Origin: Ariolimax columbianus
Lineage: Eukaryota > Mollusca > Gastropoda > Stylommatophora > Arionidae
Length of the DNA: 64,000 nucleotides
Assembly: GCA_036924085.1 (NCBI GenBank)
Contig: JAVGWX010000019.1
Coordinates: 15,146,696 to 15,210,695 of the forward strand
Direction of reading: 5' to 3'
Position 1 is the first letter of the stretch. The number at the start of each line of letters is the position of its first letter. Below are positions 31,881 through 43,261 of the stretch, one piece after another. Under the pieces are notes generated by a model. It worked only from the letters and a program-made list of their open reading frames with translations, ran no database searches and was not told where the DNA came from. The position numbers and the translations under genes are program-made.

Positions 31881-32384
31881 CCTAATTTGGTTATGTCTGC
31901 ATATATGAAGTCCAGTTCTCTTGAACGGAGATAAATTATTTTTAAACTTTTGTGCAGACATACAAAAAAATACTTGACAGGTTGTAAGGTACCATGGTTG
32001 CTGGTGTACCTCCTGGCCTTGTACTTCTGAATTCGGCACCTGTACGTGATGGAGTATACTCCACCTTCCTCCTCTGACTGGGCACTTTGAGTTCATCCTG
32101 ACCTCAGGACATCTCACCTGCTGCTAGAGTTAAACTCAACCATTGGCAACATCCCTGGGCTTAACTTGGTTCACAAACATGTAGCTGAGGTAGACTTGGG
32201 GGTAGAAAGTCTATGAGACATATGAGTCTTGTATTCTGCAATCACCGCCCCATTTGGACCCTCTTCATAGACAGGTGAAATGGGGGAAGGCATGTGTACA
32301 GTTAGACTTGAAAGGTCAAAATAACCCTATAATAGACACTACTTTAAGGGATTGTACTAGGTCTCTGATTAATATAAATTGGGA

Positions 32385-32520
32385 GTAGCCAGCTCCCTTC
32401 CATGCTGCCTTTCTTACCATAACTATAAACATTAGTACCCATTTACAGCTGGGTTGACTAGAGGGTGCTAATAAAAAAACCTCAAACTCAGTTCCTTTGT
32501 AGTCAAAAGTGTCCTTATCT
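32385..32520 (-). mobile_element. SINE F copy
   Basis: It contains TAGTACCCATTTACAGCTGG GTTGACTAG, the reverse of the SINE F motif. The head is decayed. Confidence 0.6.
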
Positions 32521-32673
32521 GTTAAGAATTGTTGTCATTGCACTCCGGACAGACCAATAGGTGCTCAGTCCCTCTCAACGATTGACGAAGAGAGTAGGTA
32601 CGGATGGTTCTTGTAGCTTGTTGGTTGTACACACTCGTCCTTCGTCTTCTCTCTGCTGGACCCACGTATGATT

Positions 32674-32949
32674 TTAAAATCCTGCTGTTCTGAGCATTAC
32701 TGGTTCATCGACTGCCGTGTCTTCACTTAAATGGTAGTCGTTGATCAGCTTCAAAATGTCATCTCTATCCATTGCCAATCTCACTACTACTGGTCCCCTA
32801 ACACCAGGATGACAGCTCTTTAATTTCAGAAGCCAGCACTGAAAGAGAAAGCATAACTTTTTTGATTCAGGCCTCCTTCTGGAAAACCAACTGCAGTGCT
32901 GATTGCAAGCTTCTGTTTGAGCAAAGATGATGTTAATTGAACGCTGCAC
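32674..32949 (-). other. Unassigned open frame, possible LINE ORF1 remnant
   Basis: The minus frame contains GVRGPVVVRLAMDRDDILKL, which loosely recalls the RRM-like part of LINE ORF1 proteins. There is no second supporting motif and no splice context, so this stays a weak suggestion. Confidence 0.25.
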
Positions 32950-32978
32950 ATTGACAGATGTATCTTAGAATTACTTCA

Positions 32979-33055
32979 ATGGTGGCCTAGCTGTTAGGCT
33001 ACTGGCCTCCTAGTCAAGCGGACATGTGTTTGAACCCAGAAAGGACATGTTTTCT
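32979..33055 (+). repeat. tRNA-like SINE head
   Basis: An A-box-like GTGGCCTAGCTGTTAGGC and a B-box-like TGTGTTTGAACCCAG are spaced as in a tRNA. The arms do not close into a full cloverleaf, so it is a SINE head or decayed tRNA pseudogene. Confidence 0.5.
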
Positions 33056-33249
33056 GTATTGAGGATGAAATAAACACATGGCACAGTGCTCCATAGCTAC
33101 AAATTAAAGCAGGTTTTGCACGTCAGCTGTTTATATCCACAAGAAGATCTTAGATATGGGAACAGTGAAGTGTTGATAGTTTTCTGGGACTGTATCATAG
33201 ATTGATAAAGTGAGCAGATTAATGATGTTATGTCCCCTGAGTTGCTCCA

Positions 33250-34255
33250 CATAGGACAAACACCCTCCTCCTCCAAATGTCCACCATTATTCCACCATGT
33301 CATCAAGTAAGAGTTGCCCCACACAGGACAAACACCCTTCTCCAAATATCCACCATAATTCCACCATGTCATCAAGTAAGAGTCGCCCCACACAGGACAA
33401 CAAACACCCTCCTCCTCCAAATATCCATCATTATTCCACCATGTCATCAAGTAAGAGTTGTCCCACACAGGACAAACACCCTCCACCATTATTCCACCAT
33501 GTCATCAAGTAAGAGTTGTCCCACACAGGACAAACACCCTCCACCATTATTCCACCATGTCATCAAGTAAGAGTTGCCCACACAGGACAAACACCCTCCA
33601 CCATTATTCCACCATGTCATCAAGTAAGAGTTGTTCCACACAGGACAAATACCCTCCACCATGTCATCAAGTAAGAGTTGTCCCACACAGGATAAACACC
33701 CTCCACCATTATTCCACCATGTCATCGAGTAAGAGTTGTCCCACACAGGACAAACACCCTCCGCCATTATTCCACAATTATTCCACCATGTCATCAAGTA
33801 AGAGTTGTCCCACACAGGACAAACACCCTCCACCATTATTCCACCATGTCATCAAGTAAGAGTTGTCCCACACAGGACAAACACCCTCCGCCATTATTCC
33901 ACAATTATTCCACCATGTCATCAAGTAAGAGTTGTCCCACACAGGACAAACACCCTCCACCATTATTCCACCATGTCATCAAGTAAGAGTTGTCCCACAC
34001 AGGACAAACGCCCTCCACCATGTCATCAAGTAAGAGTTACCCACACAGGACAAACACCCTCCACCATTATTCCACCATTATTCCACCATGTCATCTAGTA
34101 AGAGTTGTTCTACACAGGACAAATACCCTCCACCATGTCATCAAGTAAGAGTTGTCCCACACAGGACAAACACCCTCCACCATGTCATCAAGTAAGAGTT
34201 GTCCCACACAGGACAAACACCCTCCACCATTATTCCACCATGTCATCAAGTAAAC
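33250..34255 (+). repeat. Minisatellite, 40-60-bp units, about 18-20 copies
   Basis: Units carry CCACCATGTCATCAAGTAAG, then AGTTGTCCCACACAGGACAA and ACACCCTCCACC, with an optional ATTATTCCACC block. Unit length varies as that block is gained, lost or doubled. Open frames on both strands are artefacts. Confidence 0.96.
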
Positions 34256-34908
34256 ATTGTCCTCTAGCAGACACTGCCATCAAGGATGAAGTTTTATGCG
34301 AGGTCTATGACTTTTTCTGAAGTGGGGATGACCAGTTACCTTTCTAGCTGTCTTTAATTACTTTACTGTAAGTCACGTAGCCATTAATCTTAGGTACATG
34401 ACTGGGAGCGAGTCACCACTGGTCGCAGAGACTAGCACAGCACTGTTGCTGAGGGTGTTCAGAGACACAGGCCATCAAAAATAGATGAGGCTATGCGGAG
34501 ATGATTGCTTCAAAAATCTGCTCGCATCGGCCTTTCTTCGACCTCGGTAGGTGGGGGGTGTCCTGTGCGACAGACGATTCAAGGCTTCGATTGGTTTGTT
34601 TAGCTTTCTTCAGACTTATGCAAACAGTGAATGTTGACAAAGTGGTCCTTATCAATTATGATGGACGAACAACACAACCTTAGGTACACTGGAGCATTTG
34701 ATACCAGGTATCTAACCTATGCCCTTTGCAGCAAGTGACAAAGTACACTAGCCACTGTGCCACTCATATGCTCACTGTGTATTGAGACACAATTTATAAT
34801 GAATGTTTTGTAGTTCAATTATTTGCTGAGCTGAAGACTGTGTACAAATATGTCAATTTGTGCAATAAATATTAAGTTATAATAATCCTTGGTTCTTTTC
34901 AGTTCATT
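34255..34908. other. No recognised gene; weak tRNA-like remnant
   Basis: Mostly unassigned. Near 34725-34775 the reverse strand has GTGGCACAGTGGCTAGTGTA and GGTTAGATACC, a decayed A/B-box pair of a SINE head. Confidence 0.4.
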
Positions 34909-34917
34909 TAAAGCTAA

Positions 34918-35143
34918 GTGGACTAGTACTTAAGTGAAACGGCTCACAACCGGTCTCCATCACAGCACCGGCCGTTACCCCGGGGAAACAAACCCTTAGA
35001 AAATGCAGGAGGAATCAGACCCTTACATAAAATGCATGCTGAAGTCGGATGTACTGGGCCTACAGGCGCAAAATAAAAACCACAGTGCAACGCACACCGC
35101 TTTGGGAATTGGAGAAATAAGGCACACGCAAAAAAAAAAAATG
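34918..35143 (+). mobile_element. SINE C copy, head partly deleted
   Basis: The head has lost part of the A-to-B region (B box decayed to CCGGTCTCC). The body has GCTGAAGTCGGATGTACTGG and a 12-A tail. A TSD TAAAGCTAA lies at 34909-34917 and 35144-35152. Confidence 0.9.
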
Positions 35144-35454
35144 TAAAGCTAAAATATATTTCCTGAAATTTTCTCCTAATTTCCATCCTAAGCAACGTGT
35201 TCTTCCTCTTAGCTGGTAACCATCAAGGATTTCTTAGTTAACGCCTAGTAACCAATTATTCTACCATTAGATGTATTTATCACTGTCCTTGAACATAATG
35301 TGCGCAAGTTAGTTCTTCCTGTAACTATTGTATTTGTACTTATGAACAAATATGTACGAGAACGCTTCAAATGAAAACCTTAAAAGTGGGATTGAAATGA
35401 GAAAAGCCATGCTTTTCCATTGTAACTTGTTAATATGGTTTGCTAAGGATGTCA

Positions 35455-35660
35455 AGAGTGCCCTGCATGTGACATCAGAGTGCAGATGAACAGCATAAAA
35501 GCAGCCATCCCACTATTGACATGCATCATGAAGGAGCACCGTTCTCTTATCCATTTTTTGAGCAGCGAAGGGGTGAAATCTATAGAAATCCATCAGCAAA
35601 TGAAAGTCCAGTACGGTGATGCATGCCTTTCACTCACTCTCAATCAGCCATTTTTCTATG
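35455..35660 (+). mobile_element. Mariner-like transposase N-terminal fragment
   Basis: The frame gives KEHRSLIHFLSSEGVKSIEI, then HQQMKVQYGDACLSL, the first helix-turn-helix of a mariner-family transposase. The catalytic part is absent. From 35143 to 35455 nothing is recognised. Confidence 0.65.
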
Positions 35661-35859
35661 CAAGTCGGTCAACGGCTGTAATCCATTCTGGGGTCACTAC
35701 TCAAGTGTGCCTGACCTGGCCGTGAACAGTGTGTCACAGAACTCATGCGATCACTGCTTTTTTTTTCAGCACGGCACATTCGGATCAAGCACATTCGGAT
35801 CAAGCACAGAACGTTTAGAATTGCGTCTGCTGTCCCTGTTTGTTCCCTATTATGTTAGT

Positions 35860-36370
35860 CAGCCACCATGGTTGTAGTCTGTTTCCAGGGCCGCCGCTTG
35901 GTGACGGAATATGGTCTTGGTCAGCTATGGTTCGCTGACGCAAGTAGTCAACTGCTAGTCGCTGTCAGCTCATTCACTGCGGTGTCTTCGTCCCCGCCTT
36001 TTTCATCTCAGCAGCAGTCGTGCTTACGACACATGCCGTCTGCTACCTAAATCAATAATCAAGCTCATCATTGACCTCGTACAATGAAATCTGTAACACG
36101 TTATCCCCGACAGCAGTGAGTAATATAGGACTGCCGTTACCTTACAACAAAGTTCATCCCTTAACAAATTGTCTCTGGCTTATCGTATATCACCAGACGT
36201 GCTGAAGAAAGTAGATCTGAGTAATCATCGCTGTAGTGCAATGCAATGTATATAATCAGACATTACGAGGATCACAGTGTCGATCCCCACTTCGTTGACC
36301 AGACTGCTGTAACATGCATGGATGTGAGGTGGAGTCCTGGTCAGTATACCGATAGCGTTGACTCCCAGAG
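35860..36370 (+). repeat. Dispersed element L fragments
   Basis: Words shared with other L copies are CTGTTTCCAGGGC near 35880, GGATCACAGTGTCGATCCCC near 36270 and GTGGAGTCCTGGTCAGTAT near 36330. There is no array. The order is partly disrupted. Confidence 0.5.
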
Positions 36371-36691
36371 AGGGCTTAACTGATAGTATTGACGTCAACT
36401 CAATCACCTTCTCTGTGGTTGGAACAGGCAGCATTTTACTGGTTTCTGACCAGAGAAGAGTTATTGTTATCGCTCTCAAACAGCTTCCTTTGGGCGTTTA
36501 GCTCTTGCAGATCTTGATGATAATATATAAGAGACTTAGTTTCCTATCCCTGGTAGAAACCATACAGATTTTGGCTCCTTTCCCGACCACACGGTGTGCG
36601 ATTTTGGGGTGGGAGGGGAGGTAGGTTTGCTGACGGGCACATACAAACTTTAAGCCACGAACCTTCAACAGATATTGGCAGGTCAACGTTC

Positions 36692-37041
36692 TTCTTCTTC
36701 TTCTTCTTCTTCTTCGTACGCAGTCAGACAGTAACCATTATTTTTTTCGAAAAAGGCAGCGGTCATAGAGCTTGTCTAGTGTTGCCACTGGTGATGGCCA
36801 CATCTGCTCTCTCTGATCCTCGTATGTCGGGCAGTTTTGCAGCAAATGCTTAGCGGTCATTTTGCCGGTACCACACGGGCATTCGCCAGTGCCACCTATC
36901 TTCAATTTGTTGAATAGGTGGTACCTCAGTCTATTGTGGCCAGTGCGAAGTCTGCAGACAACGACCTGCTCTCTTCGGTTCAACTGGTAATAGGCATCGT
37001 TTTTGGTGTAACCAGTATGTTCGGTTTCCCATTTGGTCATG
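36692..37041 (-). mobile_element. I-like LINE (GAA-tail family), copy 4, short 5'-truncated
   Basis: An 11-bp TSD, GGTCAACGTTC, lies at 36681-36691 and 37042-37052. The tail is (GAA)8 or so on the minus strand. The frame from 37040 codes for TKWETEHTGYTKNDAYYQLN and the CPCGTGKM..KHLLQNC block. An internal deletion of about 26 bp near 36765 removes the LYGSVDSLRM region. The clean ends suggest a recent insertion. Confidence 0.95.
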
Positions 37042-37052
37042 GGTCAACGTTC

Positions 37053-37480
37053 AATCTCTTGTTGTTTGTTGGAAGACCAATCCTCCACAGGGAAGTGAAA
37101 CGATTTTGATTGATTGATTGAATGTTTGAGTAACAGTGTTTTATAGCGCGTTTTTTTTCACGGCGAACGTACAGGGTTCAACTCCAGTTATAGACATGCT
37201 CCAGTCACAAGGGCCCGTCGCACTGACTGTCATTGAGCACGACGGTGGGATAAGTTCCAGGCTACATGTGAAATACGTCTTCCCGGTTCGACCTAATCAG
37301 GTGGTCAGTAGACAGCCGAGGCGACGAGACCATGACAGTGAAGGTCGCTTTCCATCCTCGATTTCCATGACCTGCATTAAGAGCTCGTGGATATCCAAGG
37401 AAGGCAGGCTGAGACTTATCCGTCAGGTGACTTCGTCGTTGGAGACCCAGACATATGATGAATACGTTAATAATACAATT
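37053..37480 (+). other. Unassigned GC-richer stretch with a long open frame
   Basis: A frame open from 37136 to the TA repeat has normal-looking composition (PVIDMLQSQGPVALTVIEHD, then RLHVKYVFPVRPNQVV). I recognise no domain, no convincing splice sites and no repeat relative in the window. It may be a host exon, a transposon piece or chance. Confidence 0.3.
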
Positions 37481-37483
37481 GTT

Positions 37484-37540
<57 letters not shown>

Positions 37541-37790
37541 GTGTGTGTCTGTCCATCTGTCTGTCTCTATGTGTCTCTACTCTTTCTCACTTTATGTTTT
37601 CTCACTCTATCTAATCGTTCTCTTTTATTTCTATCTCTTTTCTTTCTCTCTTTCGATCTACCCCCCCTTCTCTCTCTCTCTCTCTCTCTCTCTTCTTCTT
37701 CCTCATTTTGATGTCACCCTGTGTTCTCTCATCCTCCCTTCCCTCCCACCCCCCCCACCCCCCCCCCACCCCCAAACCATGTAATATATA
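37484..37790 (+). repeat. Simple-sequence cluster: (TC)n, (TA)n, (TC)n, (C)n
   Basis: CTCTCTCTCT at 37484, TATATATATA at about 37499-37540, another TC run at 37670-37692 and C-rich runs at 37742-37772. Open frames over it are low-complexity artefacts. Confidence 0.93.
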
Positions 37791-37794
37791 TATT

Positions 37795-38470
37795 AAAAAG
37801 TTTAATCTAATCAGGAATAGTCAGCATGGGTTTACTAAAGGGAGATCATGCTTTACAAATATATATTAAAATTCATGGAGGAGGTAACCAAAATAATAGA
37901 TAAAGGGAGCCAATGGATATTATTATTTATATATTGCAAAGCAAATTGTTAGAATACCTCATCAAAGATTGTTTAGGAAGTTAAACTCACATGGAATAGG
38001 TGGGGAAGTTGTCAAATTAATAGAAAAAGAGTTAACGGGGATAAGGCAGAGTGTGGGAATAAATAATAAGTACTCTGAGTAGTGTCGAGTAAAAAGTGCA
38101 GTTTCACAGGACTTGGTTTTGGGACCAATTTTGTTCTTGATATATATATACACGATTTTGACATCGTTATCAGATCCATGATTGCAAAATTCGCGGATGA
38201 CACAAAACAATTCAGCAGTGTCTCATCTAGAGCAGAAGTTAATATATTGAGGTCTGATTTAGATCAAATTGAGAAGGGTCCGAGAGCTGGCAAATGGAGT
38301 TTAATGTAGATAAATGTATAGTCATTCACATGGGTAGATCCAATATAGAACATAATTACAGAATGGGAGAGAATAATATTTGAAAGATAGAAAAGAAAAG
38401 GGGCCTAGCAGTTGTAATAGATCATATAGGCAAAGTGAGTGAGCAAGTCCAGATAGCAGTGAAAAAGGCA
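37795..38470 (+). mobile_element. CR1/Jockey-like LINE reverse transcriptase (family B), decayed
   Basis: Translation in pieces gives SQHGFTKGRSC, RIPHQRLF and LGPILFLIYIHDFDIVIRSM, then IAKFADDTKQFSS. FADD is the RT catalytic box and is intact. Frame breaks and stops show the copy is dead. Together with 38775-39105 it forms one family B element with an interrupting segment between. Confidence 0.85.
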
Positions 38471-38484
38471 AACTGTTTGGAAAC

Positions 38485-38525
38485 AAGTAAGTCGCATGTC
38501 CTTTTTACAGAACGTAGCTTCTTAC
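38485..38525 (-). mobile_element. LINE family G tail fragment
   Basis: GTCGCATGTCCTTTTTACAG AACG resembles the reverse of the family G 3' end at 14105-14145. It sits in the segment that splits the family B LINE. Confidence 0.45.
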
Positions 38526-38562
38526 AAACGCCACCTATTTGGCTGTTATGAGTTTCTTAGCA

Positions 38563-38660
38563 AGTGTGCAGTACGGTAGGTTGGCAAGTGTGCAATACGG
38601 TAGGTTGGCAAGTGTGCAGTACGGTAGGTTGGCAAGTGTGCAGTACGGTAGGTCGCCATT
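38563..38660 (+). repeat. 24-bp minisatellite, 4 units
   Basis: Units are GCAAGTGTGCAGTACGGTAG plus GTTG. One unit has a single change (AATACGG). Confidence 0.95.
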
Positions 38661-38774
38661 ACTTTACATAAAGGAGCATTTGCCCGAGAAAAAACCCCAG
38701 TGTCTGCCAAACTGGACACAAGTGGGAATCGAACCCGGAACGTTGGTATTGTGAAAATCTAAAAGAGAACAATT

Positions 38775-39105
38775 TGAAATGATTTAATAAGATAATCAAC
38801 GGAAAGGATAAATTAGACTACAGCAAGTTTTTCAAAATACAGCCGCCTACAAAAGTAAGATGGCACGGCTACAAATTAATTAAAGATAGGTCCAGATTAG
38901 ATACTAGGAAATATTTTTTTAGTCAGAAAGTGGTGAATGCTTGGAATGCAAGGCCACAGGAAATAGTGGAGGCAGGACCAATTAATCCATTTAATAATCA
39001 ATTGAATGTGCATAGTTATTTTTAGATCAAGGAAAGTAAAAGAAACTGGTTGTATACAGACTCTGCAGAGTCTTCTAAACCAGTATAGAGACGTTAAGGT
39101 TCTAC
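38775..39105 (+). mobile_element. Family B LINE 3' end
   Basis: It contains GGATAAATTAGACTACAGCA, TTTTTCAAAATACAGCCGCC and the VVNAWNA.PQEIVEAG coding end, then the tail to ACGTTAAGG. It continues the element at 37795-38470. Confidence 0.8.
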
Positions 39106-39374
39106 AGAATAATCATACCCGACTAGAACATGATGCCTCGATCAAGTAAAGTCTGACAATCAGCTGTTCTTTGACTGTCATACTTTACTCTTTACTTGTC
39201 GGTTCAATTCCAACGAATGTGTGTTTATAATGTTATGTTGTGTTTTTTTAGCATGTATCCTATCCATACAATCCATCAAATATATCTCTATGGTTTATCC
39301 TTAATCTCCAGGTGATTTGTTTGTTCTCGTACTCGTTGCAACAGATCTGCCAGTCGGGCACGAAGTAGGCGATT

Positions 39375-39655
39375 GAGAATTCTGTTGGTGAAGGTGTGGA
39401 TGGGATGTTTTTAGTTTCGTGTGGCAGTTACATATTGGTAAAGGTCTGGAGGAGATGTTTTTAGTTTCGTGTGGCAGTCACTTGTTGGTGAAGGTCTGCA
39501 TGTGATGTTTTTAGTTTCGTGTGACAGTCACATATTGATGAAGGTCTGGATGTGATGTTCTTAGTTTCGTGTGACAGTCACATGTTGATGAAGGTCTGGA
39601 TGTGATGTTTTTAGTTTCGTGTGGCAGTCTCATATTGATGAAGGTCTGCAGTCTT
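39375..39655 (+). repeat. ~51-bp minisatellite, 5-6 units
   Basis: Units carry TGATGTTTTTAGTTTCGTGT and GGCAGTCACAT..TGGTGAAGG. From 39105 to 39375 and from 39655 to 40350 I see only AT-rich unassigned sequence. Confidence 0.93.
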
Positions 39656-40354
39656 GATATGATACTTTAATTAAGTTACATGTGACATTCACACATATTT
39701 GTGAAGTAGCCAACCGTGAGTGATACTTTTTATTGCATTGCATGTTTCCAATCTCTCAAATATTAAACAGAAACATTAACAATTTGTAATTTGTTTTATA
39801 GGCTTTCAAACATGATATATAAAGAACACATCTGTTTATTTCTCTCAAATGAAAGACAAAAACAATAAAGTTTTTAATAGATCTGACATGTTCGCCATAA
39901 ATAATGCAGTTTCAGAACATTGAAATATGAAATATACGCAATCAATGTTTTTATACCTTTCATTTTCTATACATAATGAGTATAGTTTTTTTAAGTTTAT
40001 TATTTTATTCATAAACAATAAACTCCTCGCAGTTACTCTTTGCTTCGTTCCCTAATTTGGCTCCTTCCGAAGCTTGGGATACATGCTGCAGTTAGCCCCT
40101 AACAGTAAGCCTGCGCGAATCTACTATGTTGAGTTCTTGCAGTGGTTGAGGTTGTAACTGTTGGTTTGACATGATGATGTTGCTAACTACAAGCACACCA
40201 CCTCTGCATTAATCTTTCCCAACAAGCTTAGAAATTGTCAGTAGTCTTACACATTGCTCTCGTGATGCAAATCGAGTTAGAAGGCTCACCAACTATTGAT
40301 GTATTCATTTATTTGTGTAGTCCATGTTCATTATTATTTGTGATAATTGTTAAC

Positions 40355-41115
40355 TGGCAGCTGTGCGCCAATTCATTTACATGGGATCCCTCATCAAGGA
40401 CAAGCTCTCTCTAGTACCAGAAATAGACAATCGCATCCGCCGAAGACGGATGTGTGGGACCGAAAGCTGCAAATATCGCAGTCAAGCTGTAAACTAGCGA
40501 CACAACACATTCCGTTCTCCAGACTACACCCTGCTACTTGCGAAGCCCTGTTCGGGGCTTGGTAGTGGGAGATTGAAAACGAACGCAGAAGAAGAAGAAG
40601 AAGACAATTGCATTGGCAAAGATGCTGACACGTTTGATTGGCTCACAACGTGTTTGAAAAAACCAGAAACTGACAATCCATGTTCGTCAGCACACTCCTA
40701 TATGATAGTGAGACTTGGACAACCTTTGTCAAACAAGAGCACAGGCTTAACACGTTTACGTTCATGGAATTACATGGATGGACAGAGTGACAAACTCAGA
40801 GGTACACTCTTGTACCGGTCTCCCAAGCATCTACACTCTCATTAGGCCTCGAAGACTATGTTGGCTTGGTCATGTTTATCGCATGGAAGATGGTCGCATT
40901 CCCAAAGATATCCTCTATGGACAGTTGGCGATTAGCAAAGCCACAGTTGATCGACCACAGTTGAGATTCAAAGATGTGTGTACGCGTGATATGAAGACCC
41001 TGGACATGAGTCTGACATCATGGGAAGACGAAACTTCAGACCGATCCAGGTGGATATGTAAGGACCGGCTCACGCTTGGTGAAGAAAAAGCTCTTGCAAC
41101 ACAGAAGTGAAAGAC
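40355..41115 (+). mobile_element. LINE family I, RT C-terminal part, split by SINE D
   Basis: Before the SINE the frame gives RQFIYMGSLIKDKLSLVPEI. After it come STLLYDSETWTTFVKQEHRL, then RRLCWLGHVYRMEDGRIPKD and LRFKDVCTRDMKTLDM. Frameshifts occur near 40640-40850. A second copy lies at 42200-42940. Confidence 0.8.
40437..40602 (+). mobile_element. SINE D copy, 5'-truncated, nested in LINE
   Basis: It starts inside the core (CGAAGACGGATGTGTGGGAC) and runs to GAACGCAGAAGAAGAAGAAG. A TSD GACAAT(C/T)GCAT at 40426-40436 and 40603-40613 lies in the LINE coding sequence. The insertion point is exact. Confidence 0.92.
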
Positions 41116-41284
41116 AACGCCACAAGGTGAAGACAAATAAAAGGTAAGTTTTTTTTCTTTTGTGATTTTACAACTCTAAGTCATATCATCCAATAGTCAG
41201 TCATGACTGAAATGGGGCTACTTTTACTTTAAGTTAGTTGCCCATCACAAGTGTTGATGACATCATCGGACGGTTGTGTCTTGA

Positions 41285-41545
41285 TGATGGAACTTGCGCT
41301 GTATTTGGATTATAGTGAGAGGAAGTAGATGGTCCCAATCTGGTTACTCTCTGATCCCAAACTACACTGGACTAGTGGCAAAATACAAGTCAAGACGACT
41401 GGAAGTAATTCAGGATGCAGGCACTCGGGTCCCACCTCTTAGAGACCAGGGTGGCTTGAAACCTGCGGGGCTTGAACCTACGCCGTTTCTGTTCATCGCT
41501 TTGATAGGCGAGTGCCTTACCTCTCGACCAGAACTACCTCATTAC
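41285..41545 (-). mobile_element. SINE E, Leu/Ser-tRNA-like head
   Basis: On the minus strand the head has TGGTCGAGAGGTAAGGCACT (A box) and GTAGGTTCAAGCCCCG (B box). The body has GTGCCTGCATCCTGAATTAC and TTGCCACTAGTCCAGTG. It matches 62250-62535 and 58765-58975. Confidence 0.8.
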
Positions 41546-41734
41546 TCTAGCCATGTTACCACTGCAACTATTTGTGTCGCTTCCACCACATCATCTTCTT
41601 CTTGTTGTCTGTTTCCTGCCATGGCTTCATCTAAATTCTTGATATCTCTCTAATTGTTGTTGTGTTTACACACCCATTGCCAGATTCTTTCTGTAATATA
41701 TGTTCGTATGTTTGTTTTTATATGTAACATTGGC

Positions 41735-42015
41735 CAAAATACAGGGTGTTCCACTAAGTACAGGCCCCTGGTTTTCCATAACAACATGTAATTCAATGGC
41801 ATTTGACATGGACACACCTTTGTGTGTGAGAAGCAATCTAGCTGAAGTACACGATGGGTGGTGTGTATCGTGAGAAACCATTTGGCCGGAAATTGAGTCT
41901 GTGGCTCCTGGTGTGTTGGTGAATACCTCCCGTAACACGGAGAAGCGTGTGCAGGCATGTATGGTGGTAATGGTGACCACCTGCAACATATGCTACGAGC
42001 TTATTATGCTTCTCA
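41735..42015 (+). mobile_element. DNA-transposon fragment
   Basis: It begins with CAGGGTGTTCCACTAAGTAC, like an inverted end of a Tc1/mariner-like element. Then comes a broken frame (RRVQACM-like end) typical of the last part of such transposases. Family is uncertain. Confidence 0.4.
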
Positions 42016-42199
42016 CACACCAGCATATGTACATGTTACATTTGATTTAGTTACGTTCATTTGTTTAAATGTTAGAAAGGGCAACCTGGGCCGGTAGCGA
42101 GATAGACACCATGTATGTGTGTCTGTATTTACATATAGATTGGCAAAATCCTGTGATCTGTTTTGACTCACCATCAGAATACAAAAGATAAAAGTGATG

Positions 42200-42940
42200 G
42201 CTCGGGGTAGAGGTCCTCCAGACATTGTCCTAAATGATAGCAATCTGGAGGTAGTAAATGACTTTAACTATTTCTGATCTATCATCGCATGACTTTTACT
42301 ACATCTGATATATCATCGCATGACTTTAACTACATCTGATCTATCATCGCCGACAACCTCTCACTGGACGCATAGCTGTAAAAGCGATTAGGAATGGCCT
42401 CATCGGCACTTGCCAGACATTCAGAGAGAGTGATGAATAACAACATGTGGACCATCTCCACAAAGGTTGCTGCGTACAGATCCAGCGTGATTAGTACCCT
42501 GGTCTATGCCAGAGACATGAAAAGAAGGCTAAATGATTTTCATATGCGCTGCCTGAGACACATACTTGGAATTTCATGGAGTGACAGAGTGGACAAACAA
42601 CGACGTATTGGACAGTGGAAAATTGCCAGTTTAGTTACGATCCTCCGCCAGCGCCGCTTGCGGTGACTTATTCACGTGTACAAAATAGCGGATGAGCGAA
42701 TACCAAAATATATCCTATACGGAGTGCTGATCACGGGCAAGAGTAACAAAGGCGGGCCCTTCCTCCGCTACAAAGAAGTTTGCAAGCGTGACCTGAAAGC
42801 GTTGGATATGAACACCTGCAACTGGAAGGAACTTGCCAAAGACAGACCGGGCTGGAGGCAGACTTTGTGTGTTGGTCGGCAGGCAAGGAAAGACAAGATG
42901 CGTCAAGATGCAGACTCCAAACGTGTGCGGCGAAGGTGAG
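42200..42940 (+). mobile_element. LINE family I, RT C-terminal part
   Basis: Pieces read VLNDSNLEVVNDFNYF, then HSERVMNNNMWTISTKVAAY and RLNDFHMRCLRHILGISWSD. After a TGA at 42664 they read ADERIPKYILYGVLITGKSN and LRYKEVCKRDLKALDM. A 31-bp repeat (three units at about 42262-42350) interrupts the first part. Confidence 0.8.
42262..42352 (+). repeat. 31-bp minisatellite, 3 units, inside LINE
   Basis: Units carry TGACTTTAACTACATCTGAT and CTATCATCGCA. The unit comes from the LINE coding sequence around DFNYF. Confidence 0.85.
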
Positions 42941-42944
42941 GGCA

Positions 42945-43260
42945 ACAACAGACTAAGTATATATGTCTGTTTGTCGGTAATCTACTGTGGGTATGTTTGT
43001 CTGTGTATTTTCATATAAGTCTGTTTGTCTGTATACCAGTATATATAATATGCGTGTCTGTATTTACATATGTCCATTATTATTTAGACTAGTGTTGTAT
43101 AATATGCGTGTTTGTATTTACATATTTGTCTGTTATTCTGTAGACCAGTGTGTATAATATGCGTGTCTGTATTTACATATATGTATGTTATTCTTTAGAC
43201 CAGTCTGAGTATATGTGTATCTGTAATGACAAATATGTCTGCTTTTCTGTATACCAGTAG
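42945..43260 (+). repeat. ~65-bp degenerate tandem repeat
   Basis: Three to four units share ATAATATGCGTGTCTGTATT, TACATAT and GTATACCAGT-type words. It leads into the 24-bp array. Confidence 0.8.
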
Positions 43261-43261
43261 G

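Noticed and set aside
33097..34098. Repetitive frames in the 33-34 kb array
   Set aside because: Open on both strands, with unit length varying through non-coding block gains. Satellite DNA is the better explanation.
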